A stretch of 29,691 nucleotides of DNA from CAIWXH01 sp964555675 (GTDB lineage Bacteria; Chloroflexota; Chloroflexia; Chloroflexales; Chloroflexaceae). The notes below the pieces were generated by a model. The model ran no database searches and was not told the origin of the DNA. It saw nothing but the letters and a program-made list of their open reading frames with translations. Positions 16,618-23,215 of this stretch are shown here, in pieces; positions within the stretch are counted from its first letter, which is position 1; each line of letters begins with the position of its first letter. A program made the translations under genes and the position numbers. The stretch is taken from contig CAZKTU010000062.1 in assembly GCA_964555675.1 (NCBI GenBank), positions 1 through 29,691 on the forward strand. The letters are read 5' to 3'.

Positions 16618-17055
16618 ATGAGCCAGCCCGAAGACCAGAACAAGTCGCAGCAGCCCGGCGACCTTACCAGCGAGCTGCGCGAGCTCGGCCAGCAGCTCGA
16701 GGCCGCCGTCCGCAGCGCGATCCAGAGCGACAAGGCCAAGCAGGTCCAGCAGGACGTTTCGTCGGGCGTCAAAGAGATCAGCGCCCAGCTGACGGCCGCC
16801 TTCAAGGCCATCCAGGAGAATCCCCGCGTCCAGGAGGTTGTCGAGCGCGGCGAGCAGGCCGTGAACCAGGCCCAGCAGAGCAAGGTCGCCCAGGACTTCC
16901 AGGAGACCCTGACCCGCGGCCTCGCCCAGCTCAACGAGCAGCTGGCCGCCTTCGTGAGCCGCATCCGCCAGCCCGACACTACCCCCGACACCCCCCCCGC
17001 CGAGGGCAGCGCCCCCGCCACCGGCGAGACGACGCGGCTCGACCCCGACAAATAG
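16618..17055 (+). CDS. Hypothetical amphipathic helical protein
   Basis: 145 residues, ATG at 16618 with AAGGAG (16602-16607) upstream. It is almost entirely charged and Gln-rich with heptad-like spacing (LRELGQQLEAAVRSAI, VKEISAQLTAAFKAI, LAQLNEQLAAFVSRI), so an elongated helical bundle or coiled coil is expected. It ends in a Pro/Thr/Asp-rich tail. There is no signal peptide, membrane segment or enzyme motif. A TATGAT hexamer (16561-16566) may be its -10. Function unknown. Confidence 0.75.
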   Translation: MSQPEDQNKSQQPGDLTSELRELGQQLEAAVRSAIQSDKAKQVQQDVSSGVKEISAQLTAAFKAIQENPRVQEVVERGEQAVNQAQQSKVAQDFQETLTRGLAQLNEQLAAFVSRIRQPDTTPDTPPAEGSAPATGETTRLDPDK

Positions 17056-17124
17056 GTATCCCGGGTTCGTCTAGTCGGCTGTGAGGCGCGCGCCAGCGGC
17101 GGCGCCTCGCCGCTGTTCACCACT

Positions 17125-17790
17125 ATGTGCGGACGATTTACGCTTGCGGTCCCGGGCGAGCAGGTGGCGGCTCAGTTCCAGCTGTCCACCACGCCCGAGC
17201 TGACGGCTCGCTACAATATCGCCCCGACCCAGCAGATAGCAGCCGTGCGCGCCGGCGACGCAGGTCGCGAGCTGGCGCTGTTTCGTTGGGGCCTGGTGCC
17301 CTCGTGGGCGAAGGACCCCTCGGTCGGGGCCCGTATGATCAACGCCAGGTCCGAGACGGTGGCCGAGAAGCCGTCGTTCCGGACCGCCCTGCGCCAGCGA
17401 CGCTGCCTCATTCCCGCCGATGGCTTCTACGAGTGGCAGGCCGCAGCCGGCGGCAAGCAGCCCTTCCACATCAGGCTGGCGGATGGCGGGCTGTTCGCGA
17501 TGGCCGGGCTGTACGAGCACTGGAAGACCCCCGAGGGCGGGTGGCTCCACAGCTGCACCATCCTCACGACCGAGGCGAACGAACTGATGCGGCCGCTCCA
17601 CGACCGCATGCCCGTCATCCTCGCGCCCGAGCAGTACGACCTGTGGCTCGACCCGGGGCTGCGCGACGCCGGCCCACTCCAGGCGCTGCTCGCGCCCTAC
17701 CCGGCTGAGCAGATGGTCGCCGGCCCGGTGAGCAAGGCGGTCAACCGGGCCGGCAACGAGGGCCCCGAGCTGCTCGCGCCCGCCTCGTAG
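17125..17790 (+). CDS. SOS response-associated peptidase (SRAP/HMCES/YedK family)
   Basis: 221 residues. The initiator Met is followed directly by Cys2 in MCGRF, which after Met removal forms a thiazolidine crosslink with abasic sites in single-stranded DNA. The other active-site residues are present: Asn73 in MINARSE, Glu103 in DGFYEW and His159 in RPLHDRMP. The protein shields abasic sites during replication and can self-release. The ATG at 17125 is fixed by the need for Cys2. It is flanked by unrelated genes on both sides and faces the convergent DUF697 gene only 13 nt away. No SOS box was found upstream by eye. Confidence 0.95.
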   Translation: MCGRFTLAVPGEQVAAQFQLSTTPELTARYNIAPTQQIAAVRAGDAGRELALFRWGLVPSWAKDPSVGARMINARSETVAEKPSFRTALRQRRCLIPADGFYEWQAAAGGKQPFHIRLADGGLFAMAGLYEHWKTPEGGWLHSCTILTTEANELMRPLHDRMPVILAPEQYDLWLDPGLRDAGPLQALLAPYPAEQMVAGPVSKAVNRAGNEGPELLAPAS

Positions 17791-17803
17791 AGGGCAGGGG
17801 TCG

Positions 17804-18847
17804 CTACTTCTTGCCGGCGCGGCGGATGGCCAGGCGCGCCCCGGCCTCCTGGCTCTTCGTGCGGGCGGTGGCCGCCAGAGCGGCCGTGCGCTCGCGCCCG
17901 ATGCGCATGGCCTCTTCGGTCAGCTGGCTCAGGCGCTGGGGCGAGAGTAGCTCGCCGTCGGCGAACCAGCGCCATGCGGCCATCCCGGTGGCATAGGTGC
18001 CGCCGTACGAGACGGCGACCTTGGGCACGATCCCCCAGAGCGGGATCAGGCCGACGAGGGTGCGAGCCAGCTGGCGCCAGGCGAAGGCCCCGCCGACAAC
18101 GGGCGCGATCTCGGCCATACGGGCCTGGAATTCGGGCGCGGCGCCGCTAGAGAGGGCCAGGCGGTAGACCATCAGGGCCTGGTTCTTGGTCAGCACGATC
18201 ATGTCGGCCGCGGCGAAGGGCACGGCGAGGATGGGGATCTGCTCGGGGATGGCGGTGGCCAGAGCGTAGGTCGCGTTGGTCATCGACACCGAGCCGATCA
18301 GCTCGCGGGCGTAGACGGCGCGCAGGCCCGGCAGCGAGCGCACGGCCGCGAGGTGCAAGGCCGCGGGGAGGCGCTCGAGCACGGCGGCCGCCAGGGTGTC
18401 GCGCGCCTCGGGCGCGGCCGGGTCGGGCAACACGATGATGCTGGCCTGGGCGAACTCGGGGCGCGGCTGCCCCAGGTCGCCGGGCGAAGCGACTCCGCAG
18501 ACGGCGATCACGGTCGGCACGGCCAGCTCGCCCAGGCGGACCAGGCTCGCCGCGGTCGCGGCCGCCAATGGGGCGCGCCCGTCGAGCAGGATCAGCAGCA
18601 GGTCGGCGCGGCGCAGGTCGTCGCCGGGCTCGCCCTCGGGCAGGGGATGGAAGAGCAGCGGGTCGCGACCGGCGGGCCCGTAGCGGCCGAGGCCCTGGGC
18701 CCTCAGCAGGCCGGCGACCTGCGTAAAGCGGTAACGGTCGCCCAGACAGGCGATCGCCACCGGGCGCTCGCTCTCCTCGCGGATGGCCGAGACGTCGAGC
18801 TCGCGGACCGTGTTGAAGGCACTTCCCAGATCATTCCAGCTCGGCAC
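17804..18847 (-). CDS. DUF697 (YcjF-like) protein with degenerate GTPase-like N-terminal domain
   Basis: 347 residues from a GTG at 18845-18847 with AGGAG 9-10 nt upstream; longer frames would run into the tRNA gene. The N-terminal part (about 20-180) has the strand-helix rhythm of a small GTPase (PVAIACLGD, ADLLLILLDGRAPL, VPTVIAVCGV) but no P-loop. The middle is hydrophobic (IPILAVPFAAADMIVLTKNQALMVYRLA, then LARTLVGLIPLWGIVPKVAVSYGGTYATGMA), as in the DUF697 membrane domain that often accompanies Era-like GTPases. It may be a membrane stress or envelope protein; function unproven. TATAAT at 18882-18887 on the minus strand is its likely -10. Confidence 0.82.
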   Translation of the reverse strand: MPSWNDLGSAFNTVRELDVSAIREESERPVAIACLGDRYRFTQVAGLLRAQGLGRYGPAGRDPLLFHPLPEGEPGDDLRRADLLLILLDGRAPLAAATAASLVRLGELAVPTVIAVCGVASPGDLGQPRPEFAQASIIVLPDPAAPEARDTLAAAVLERLPAALHLAAVRSLPGLRAVYARELIGSVSMTNATYALATAIPEQIPILAVPFAAADMIVLTKNQALMVYRLALSSGAAPEFQARMAEIAPVVGGAFAWRQLARTLVGLIPLWGIVPKVAVSYGGTYATGMAAWRWFADGELLSPQRLSQLTEEAMRIGRERTAALAATARTKSQEAGARLAIRRAGKK

Positions 18848-18881
18848 GCTATCAGCTCCTGACCTACAGAACCCCGGGCGA

Positions 18882-18887
18882 ATTATA
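18882..18887 (-). promoter_or_regulatory. Probable -10 box of the DUF697 gene
   Basis: TATAAT on the minus strand, 34 nt upstream of the GTG start. It is divergent to the tRNA promoter and about 55 bp from it. No clear -35. Confidence 0.5.
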
Positions 18888-18918
18888 GCACAGGGGTAGG
18901 CCCCAGAAGGGTCAAGCT

Positions 18919-18948
18919 TTGCGACATCGGATCGGAGTATGCTATAAT
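18919..18948 (+). promoter_or_regulatory. Promoter of tRNA-Gln
   Basis: TTGCGA (18919-18924), 18 nt, TATAAT (18943-18948). The tRNA 5' end follows 10 nt after the -10 box. Confidence 0.65.
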
Positions 18949-18958
18949 AGCGCGGCGT

Positions 18959-19032
18959 TGCCGGGTTGTGTAATGGCAGCACGGCGGACTTTGGATCCGT
19001 CTGTCCAGGTTCGAGTCCTGGCCCGGCAGCCA
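18959..19032 (+). tRNA. tRNA-Gln (anticodon TTG)
   Basis: A 74-nt cloverleaf. Acceptor TGCCGGG (18959-18965) pairs with CCCGGCA (19022-19028), followed by discriminator G and an encoded CCA. The anticodon arm is GCGGA-CTTTGGA-TCCGT, giving anticodon TTG, which reads CAA and, by wobble, CAG. The T arm is CCAGG-TTCGAGT-CCTGG. A gatC gene elsewhere in the window suggests that Gln-tRNA may be made by amidation of Glu-tRNA(Gln), but glnS could exist outside the window. Confidence 0.97.
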
Positions 19033-19163
19033 TAGCCCGTCGCCCGCGTGCCGGGCGTCACAAGGCGGTGTGAAGACGCAGCTGGCCCGCCGGCCGAACT
19101 CCCGGCGGCCACGAATGCAGTGGAGCATGGCTTCACTGTTTTTTTTACGACTGAGGTTGCCCG
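19033..19163 (+). promoter_or_regulatory. Structured leader between tRNA-Gln and prs
   Basis: 131 nt with several potential hairpins: GCCCG/CGGGC (19035-19039 with 19052-19056), GCGTC/GACGC (19055-19059 with 19075-19079, extended by ACA/TGT), GGCC-GCCGG with CCGGCGGCC (19084-19110), then the terminator stem at 19118. The first two stems share bases 19055-19056 and so compete. No separate promoter is evident between tRNA and prs, so prs expression may depend on readthrough or attenuation. Confidence 0.5.
19118..19146 (+). terminator. Intrinsic terminator in the prs leader
   Basis: A 9-bp stem CAGTGGAGC / GCTTCACTG (one G-U pair) with a 3-nt ATG loop, followed directly by eight T. It lies 17 nt before the prs start codon and ends either the tRNA transcript or an attenuated prs transcript. 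Confidence 0.85.
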
Positions 19164-20102
19164 ATGGATGGTCGCCTGCTGATCTTTAGCGGAAGCGCCA
19201 ACCCGGATCTCGCCCGCGATATCGCCACCAGCCTGCGCATGAGCGTCGGCCGGGCCCTGATAGGCGAGTTCAAGAACGGCGAGACACGCATCAAGCTTCA
19301 CGACAATGTGCGCGGCTGCGATGTCTTCGTCATCCAGCCGACCTGCACGCCGGTCGACCATCACCTGATGGAACTGCTGCTGCTGATCGACGCCCTGCGA
19401 CGGGCCTCGGCCACGCGGGTCACGGCGGTGATCCCCTACTATGGCTACGCCAAGCAGGAGAAGAAAACCTCAGGGCGCGAGCCGATCTCGGCCAAGCTGG
19501 TGGCCAACCTGATCCGTACGGCCGGCGCAGACCGTGTGCTGACCATGGATCTGCACGCGCCGGCCATCGAGGGCTTCTTCGACATCCCCGTCGACCACCT
19601 GCAGGCGGCGCCGCTGCTGGCCGACTATATCCATAGCCTCAATCTGCCCAACCCGGTGGTGGTCTCGCCCGACGCCGGGGGCGTGGGCCGGGCCAACCGC
19701 TTCCGCGAGCGCATCGGCGCGGGCCTTGCAATTATTGCCAAACAGCGCCCCGAGCCCGATACGGCCGAGGTGCTCGAGATGGTCGGCGAGGTCGACGGCA
19801 AGACCGCCATTATCGTCGACGATATGATCTCTACGGGCGGCACGCTCGTCGAGGCGACCCAGGCCCTGATCGAGCGCGGCGCGCGCAAGGTCTACGCCTG
19901 TGCGACCCACGGCATCTTCGCCGCCGACGCCCTCGAGATTATCGCCCGCTCAGACCTTGTTGAGACGATCGTTACCAACACCATCCCCCAGAGCGCGGCA
20001 TCGCCGGCGGCGCGCGTACGGACGATCAACGTTGCGCCGCTCTTCGCCGAAGCGATCATGCGAATCCACAAAGATCTCTCGCTGAGCGCGCTCTTCTCCT
20101 GA
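19164..20102 (+). CDS. prs: Ribose-phosphate pyrophosphokinase (PRPP synthetase)
   Basis: 312 residues, typical for class I enzymes. It converts ribose 5-phosphate and ATP to PRPP and AMP for purine, pyrimidine, His and Trp synthesis. Visible signatures are FSGSANPDLA at the N-terminus, the ATP-site segment YGYAKQEKKTSGREPIS (94-109), DLHAPAIEGFFDIPVDHL (129-146), the ribose-phosphate/flexible region, and the PRPP loop VDDMISTGGTL (218-228). In the ATP segment the usual ARQDRK reads AKQEKK, a conservative change. ATG 19164 has GAGG upstream. It is first in a run with the CorC-like gene (27 nt) and cdd. Confidence 0.96.
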   Translation: MDGRLLIFSGSANPDLARDIATSLRMSVGRALIGEFKNGETRIKLHDNVRGCDVFVIQPTCTPVDHHLMELLLLIDALRRASATRVTAVIPYYGYAKQEKKTSGREPISAKLVANLIRTAGADRVLTMDLHAPAIEGFFDIPVDHLQAAPLLADYIHSLNLPNPVVVSPDAGGVGRANRFRERIGAGLAIIAKQRPEPDTAEVLEMVGEVDGKTAIIVDDMISTGGTLVEATQALIERGARKVYACATHGIFAADALEIIARSDLVETIVTNTIPQSAASPAARVRTINVAPLFAEAIMRIHKDLSLSALFS

Positions 20103-20129
20103 CCCGTCAATGTTAGAGGAGTACTCCCG

Positions 20130-21446
20130 TTGGAGGACCCTGAACCTAGTCTGCTCTTGCTCGGCATCGGCCTGTGCCTGCTGGTGCTTGCCTTTACCTC
20201 GGCCGTCGACGCGGCCTTCTCTGCGATAAGCCGCCACCGCCTCCACGCTCTGCTCGACGAGAATGGGCCGCGCACACGCCGCGCTGTGGCGCGCCTGCTC
20301 GATGACCCCTACCGCTTCCGAACCACCATCCTGGTGCTCAATAGCTGCATGACTATCACCGCCACCGGCCTCACTCTGGCCCTGGCGGCCGATGGCGGTC
20401 CCTGGGGCCTCGCCGGCGCCCTCCTGGGGCTCTTCCTGGCCATCCTCAGCCTCGGCGAGGTCGTGCCCAAGGCCCTCGCCGTCCGCAACCCCGACGCGGC
20501 CGCTCTGCTCCTCTCAGGCCCGATGAGCACCCTGGCCCTGATCCTCTGGCCCCTGATCACCCTGGTCAGCCTGCCCCTCCGCCCGGTCTACAAGCTGCTG
20601 AGCGGCCAGGACGCCCCCTCCACCCCCCTGGTGACCGAGGAGGAGCTGCGCCTGCTCGTGAATGTCGGCGAAGAGGAGGGCCTGATCGAGCACGAGGAGC
20701 GGGCCATGATCGAGGGTGTGATCGCCTTCGGCGATACACTCTTGCGTGAGATTATGGTGCCCCGCGTCGATATGGTCAGCCTCGAGCTCGGGGCCAGCCT
20801 CGACCAGGCCCTCGATATCGTGGCCTCCAGCGGGCATTCGCGCATCCCCGTCTATGACGAGACGATCGACCACGTCGTGGGCATCCTCTACGCCAAAGAC
20901 CTGATCCCGGCCCTGCGCGATCGCGCCCGCGCCCCGCGCATCGACAATCTGCTGCGCCCCGCCTACTTCGTGCCCGATACCATGAAGGTAAATGCCCTCC
21001 TCGAGGACCTGCAGCGACGCAAGGTCCATATGGTGGTCATCGTCGATGAGTATGGCGGCACGGCGGGCCTGGCGACGATCGAGGATCTGATCGAGCAGAT
21101 TGTCGGCGAGATCCAGGACGAGTATGACACAGAGGACCCCTCGATCCAGCCCGTCAGCGCCGGTGAGTATATTGTCGACGCACGCGTGCTCATCCACGAT
21201 ATCAACGAGCTCCTCGGCCTGGCGCTGACCGCAGAGGCCGAGCGCCTCGGCGGCCTGATCTACGAGCGCCTCGGCCGGGTGCCCCGGGCGGGCGATGCGG
21301 TCGACCTCGACGAAATCGTGGTGAATATCATGTCGGTCAAGGGCGTGCGCGCCCATAAGCTGCGCATCGTCCGCCGCCAGCAAGAGGAGGCCGGCGGCGG
21401 CTATGTCGCCGAGAGCGCCTCGGGAGGTGCCCGTGGACCAGCCTGA
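20130..21446 (+). CDS. CNNM/CorC (HlyC) family membrane protein with CBS domains
   Basis: 438 residues from a TTG start at 20130 supported by GAGGAG (20116-20121) at 8 nt. The N-terminal DUF21/CNNM domain has about four hydrophobic segments (about 5-27, 65-85, 88-105, 125-150) and the family motif LGEVVPKALAVRNP. Two CBS domains follow (about 200-330; MVPRVDMVSLE, SRIPVYDETIDHVVGILYAKDL, VVIVDEYGGTAGLATIEDLIE), then a CorC_HlyC domain (about 345-425). Family members include Mg2+ and Co2+ exporters such as MpfA and CorC. The link with nucleotide genes is positional only, but CBS domains bind adenosyl ligands. The end overlaps cdd by 14 bp. Confidence 0.92.
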   Translation: MEDPEPSLLLLGIGLCLLVLAFTSAVDAAFSAISRHRLHALLDENGPRTRRAVARLLDDPYRFRTTILVLNSCMTITATGLTLALAADGGPWGLAGALLGLFLAILSLGEVVPKALAVRNPDAAALLLSGPMSTLALILWPLITLVSLPLRPVYKLLSGQDAPSTPLVTEEELRLLVNVGEEEGLIEHEERAMIEGVIAFGDTLLREIMVPRVDMVSLELGASLDQALDIVASSGHSRIPVYDETIDHVVGILYAKDLIPALRDRARAPRIDNLLRPAYFVPDTMKVNALLEDLQRRKVHMVVIVDEYGGTAGLATIEDLIEQIVGEIQDEYDTEDPSIQPVSAGEYIVDARVLIHDINELLGLALTAEAERLGGLIYERLGRVPRAGDAVDLDEIVVNIMSVKGVRAHKLRIVRRQQEEAGGGYVAESASGGARGPA

Positions 21447-21849
21447 ATACGCGACCCTGATCGACGCGGCCCTCGCCGCACGCGACCTGGCCTACACGCC
21501 TTACTCCCAGTTCCCGGTTGGGGCGGCGGTCCTCACAGCTTCGGGGCGGATCTTTCGCGGCGGCAACATTGAGAATGCAGCCTACCCGATGACGGTCTGC
21601 GCCGAGCGGGTGGCCCTCTTCAGCGCCTACGCCGCCGGCGAGCGCGAGATCGTCGCCCTGGCCGTCGTGACCCCGACCGACGATGTGGCCAGCCCATGTG
21701 GGGCCTGCCGCCAGGTGATGCTCGAGCTGGCCCCGCGCTCGAGGGTGCTGCTGCTCAACCTCACCGGCCGCCAGCGTCTGACCACGCCGCTCGAGCTGCT
21801 GCCCCACGGCTTCGGCCCGGCCCAGCTCGACGAGGCGCGACGACCGTAG
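21433..21849 (+). CDS. cdd: Cytidine deaminase
   Basis: 138 residues, the size of the homotetrameric class. It deaminates cytidine and deoxycytidine to uridine and deoxyuridine in pyrimidine salvage. The zinc site and catalytic Glu are complete: Cys56-Ala-Glu58 in MTVCAERVALF, and Cys89 and Cys92 in SPCGACRQVM. The substrate-binding FPVGAAVLT and GGNIENAAYP are present. I chose GTG 21433, preceded by GGGAGGTG, giving a 14-bp overlap with the CorC-like gene and translational coupling. The gene ends 18 nt before a strong terminator, which closes the prs-corC-cdd unit. Confidence 0.95.
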   Translation: MDQPEYATLIDAALAARDLAYTPYSQFPVGAAVLTASGRIFRGGNIENAAYPMTVCAERVALFSAYAAGEREIVALAVVTPTDDVASPCGACRQVMLELAPRSRVLLLNLTGRQRLTTPLELLPHGFGPAQLDEARRP

Positions 21850-21866
21850 GGCTGTAGGGATGCGAG

Positions 21867-21898
21867 AAGGGGTCCGGGCTGAGCCCGGACCCCTTTGT
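21867..21898 (+). terminator. Intrinsic terminator after cdd
   Basis: A 14-bp perfect stem, AAGGGGTCCGGGCT (21867-21880) with AGCCCGGACCCCTT (21882-21895), with a minimal loop. It is followed only by TTGTG, so the T-tract is short. Confidence 0.75.
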
Positions 21899-21919
21899 GC
21901 TGCGTAAATAGAATGGCAC

Positions 21920-22005
21920 CTCAGAACACCCAGAGGAACGCGCCTACCGTTGCTGCCTTTCGGCCCTGGCGGGGTTCGGTACGTATCTGCCGTTCTTCAG
22001 TGCCG
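21920..22005 (-). ncRNA. ffs: Signal recognition particle RNA, small bacterial type (4.5S)
   Basis: On the minus strand the conserved SRP core is readable at about 21979-21943: CGAACCCCGCCAGGGCC, a GAAA tetraloop, then GGCAGCAACGGTAGG. This is the Ffh-binding helix 8 with its symmetric and asymmetric loops. The flanking GAACG/CGTTC segments pair and extend the rod. A TATAAT box lies 6 nt before the proposed 5' end. The 3' end is placed by eye and may be 10-15 nt off. Confidence 0.92.
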
Positions 22006-22010
22006 CCGGC

Positions 22011-22016
22011 ATTATA
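22011..22016 (-). promoter_or_regulatory. -10 box of the SRP RNA gene
   Basis: TATAAT on the minus strand just upstream of the SRP RNA 5' end. No clear -35 at standard spacing. Confidence 0.6.
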
Positions 22017-22044
22017 CCATACTCGCTGGCCTGGCGCAGAATGT

Positions 22045-22335
22045 TCAACCTCCCCATGAGTCATGATCTTTATCATGTTAAAAAAGTAGTAGGATCTATG
22101 AGTTGTTACAGTAGGCATGTGGACGGCGGGGAAAGTAGTCCCTTAATGGCTTCAGAAAGCCCTATACCCCATGAGGAGAACCATGTGGATAGCTGATCAC
22201 AGCATGTGAACAACTTGCCGACAGAGGGATGGCCTCACTCCTCGTGCACATGACGTCCACGAGTTATCATGTGAGTTATCCACAAAGAGCCCGAGTTATC
22301 CACAGATACCTGCCACTTATCCACAGTATCTGAAT
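22045..22335. other. oriC: Candidate chromosomal replication origin (oriC) with DnaA boxes
   Basis: A gene-free, AT-richer stretch. Three perfect DnaA boxes TTATCCACA lie in direct repeat at 22276-22284, 22296-22304 and 22317-22325, spaced 20 and 21 bp, which puts them on one helix face. Two one-mismatch boxes lie on the opposite strand at 22184-22192 (CTATCCACA) and 22205-22213 (TTGTTCACA). About 100-200 bp to the left is an AT-rich segment (22060-22110) with CATGAT/ATCATG, AAAAAAGTAGTAGG and TTGTTACA, a plausible unwinding element. parA and parB follow within 2.5-3.5 kb. dnaA and dnaN are not in the window. The limits given are approximate. Confidence 0.75.
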
Positions 22336-22345
22336 AGTAGGCGCG

Positions 22346-22380
22346 GGTAAAACAAAGGGCCGCCCATTTACGGGCGGCCC
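22346..22380 (-). terminator. Intrinsic terminator of the bifunctional-nuclease-family gene
   Basis: GGGCCGCCC (22357-22365) pairs with GGGCGGCCC (22372-22380) around ATTTAC. On the minus strand it is followed by TTTGTTTTACC. It lies between that gene and the DnaA boxes and would keep transcription out of the candidate origin. Confidence 0.85.
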
Positions 22381-22399
22381 TGACTGCAGCTTGCAGCAG

Positions 22400-22969
22400 T
22401 TACGAAGACTTCTCTGGGCCACCCTTGGGCGGATCATCGAGGTCGAGGGTATTGATGAAGTTGCGGAAGATCGACATCGAGTCGTCGTTGAGCTCGGGCT
22501 CGGGCTCGGGCTCGCCCTCGCCGCTGGCCTCGCTGAGCTGGGGCTCGGGCGAGTTGGCCTGCTCGTCCTCGTCGAAGAAGACGCCGGCCTGGTCGAGGAC
22601 GTGGGCCTCGACGAAGATCGGCACGTCGGTGCGCACGGCGAGGGCGACCGCGTCGCTCGGACGGGCATCAACCTCGATCGTGCGGCCGCGCTGCTCGATC
22701 ACGATCCGCGCAAAGAAGGTGTTGTCCTGGATGTCGTTGACGAAGATATGGCTGATCTGGCCGCCTAGGTCGCCGATCATCGCCTTCAGCAGGTCGTGGG
22801 TCATCGGCCGCTGGGGCTCGTGGCCCTGGATCGCCATGGCGATGGCGTCGGCCTCGAATGGCCCAATCCAGATCGGGAGGTAGCGCTTGCTGTCTGTCTC
22901 GCGCAGCACAACGACCCGATGCTGGGTGAGCAGGCTGACACGGATGCTGTCTACCACGACACGTATCAT
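22400..22969 (-). CDS. Bifunctional nuclease family protein (DUF151/BFN)
   Basis: 189 residues from ATG 22967-22969, with AAAGG 7 nt upstream; a second ATG at 22984 would add five residues. The DUF151 domain fills about residues 1-135 (MIRVVVDSIRVSLL, RYLPIWIGPFEADAIAMAIQG, RPSDAVALAVR, PIFVEAHVLDQAGV). The C-terminus is a very acidic, low-complexity tail (EGEPEPEPELNDD) that ends in FRNFINTLDLDDPP. Plant BFN1 homologues have been reported to cut RNA and DNA; the bacterial role is unclear. It is transcribed towards the candidate oriC and stops at a terminator. Confidence 0.9.
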   Translation of the reverse strand: MIRVVVDSIRVSLLTQHRVVVLRETDSKRYLPIWIGPFEADAIAMAIQGHEPQRPMTHDLLKAMIGDLGGQISHIFVNDIQDNTFFARIVIEQRGRTIEVDARPSDAVALAVRTDVPIFVEAHVLDQAGVFFDEDEQANSPEPQLSEASGEGEPEPEPELNDDSMSIFRNFINTLDLDDPPKGGPEKSS

Positions 22970-23101
22970 CTGCCGGCCTTTCATGGAGAGATTACGGCCG
23001 AACCAGCGAAACAGAATGAGTTGAAGGCTCGACCGAATAGGTAGTCTGATCTTACCACGGTCTGAAGCGCCGTGCAAGCAAGAGCCTGGCGCTTCGCCTG
23101 A

Positions 23102-23130
23102 TTGACAAAGCGCGTCCTGCGTTGTATTCT
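23102..23130 (+). promoter_or_regulatory. Promoter: TTGACA, 17 nt, TATTCT
   Basis: A perfect -35 (23102-23107) and a 5/6 -10 (23125-23130) at the ideal 17-nt spacing, pointing to the M23 peptidase gene about 80 nt downstream. Confidence 0.7.
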
Positions 23131-23215
23131 CAGCCCCACTCAAGCCTTCAGTCATCTCTGCGCCCTAGACCATGGTTCATGCGACGCTGTCGCTCTCTGC
23201 GCCGGGTCGTAGCTC

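Noticed and set aside
17804..19033. Longer 409-codon version of the DUF697 gene
   Set aside because: The extra N-terminus would be translated from antisense tRNA sequence; the GTG at 18847 has a good ribosome site.
22264..22272. A fourth DnaA box, TTATCATGT
   Set aside because: Only the first five bases fit the consensus; counted as chance next to the real boxes.
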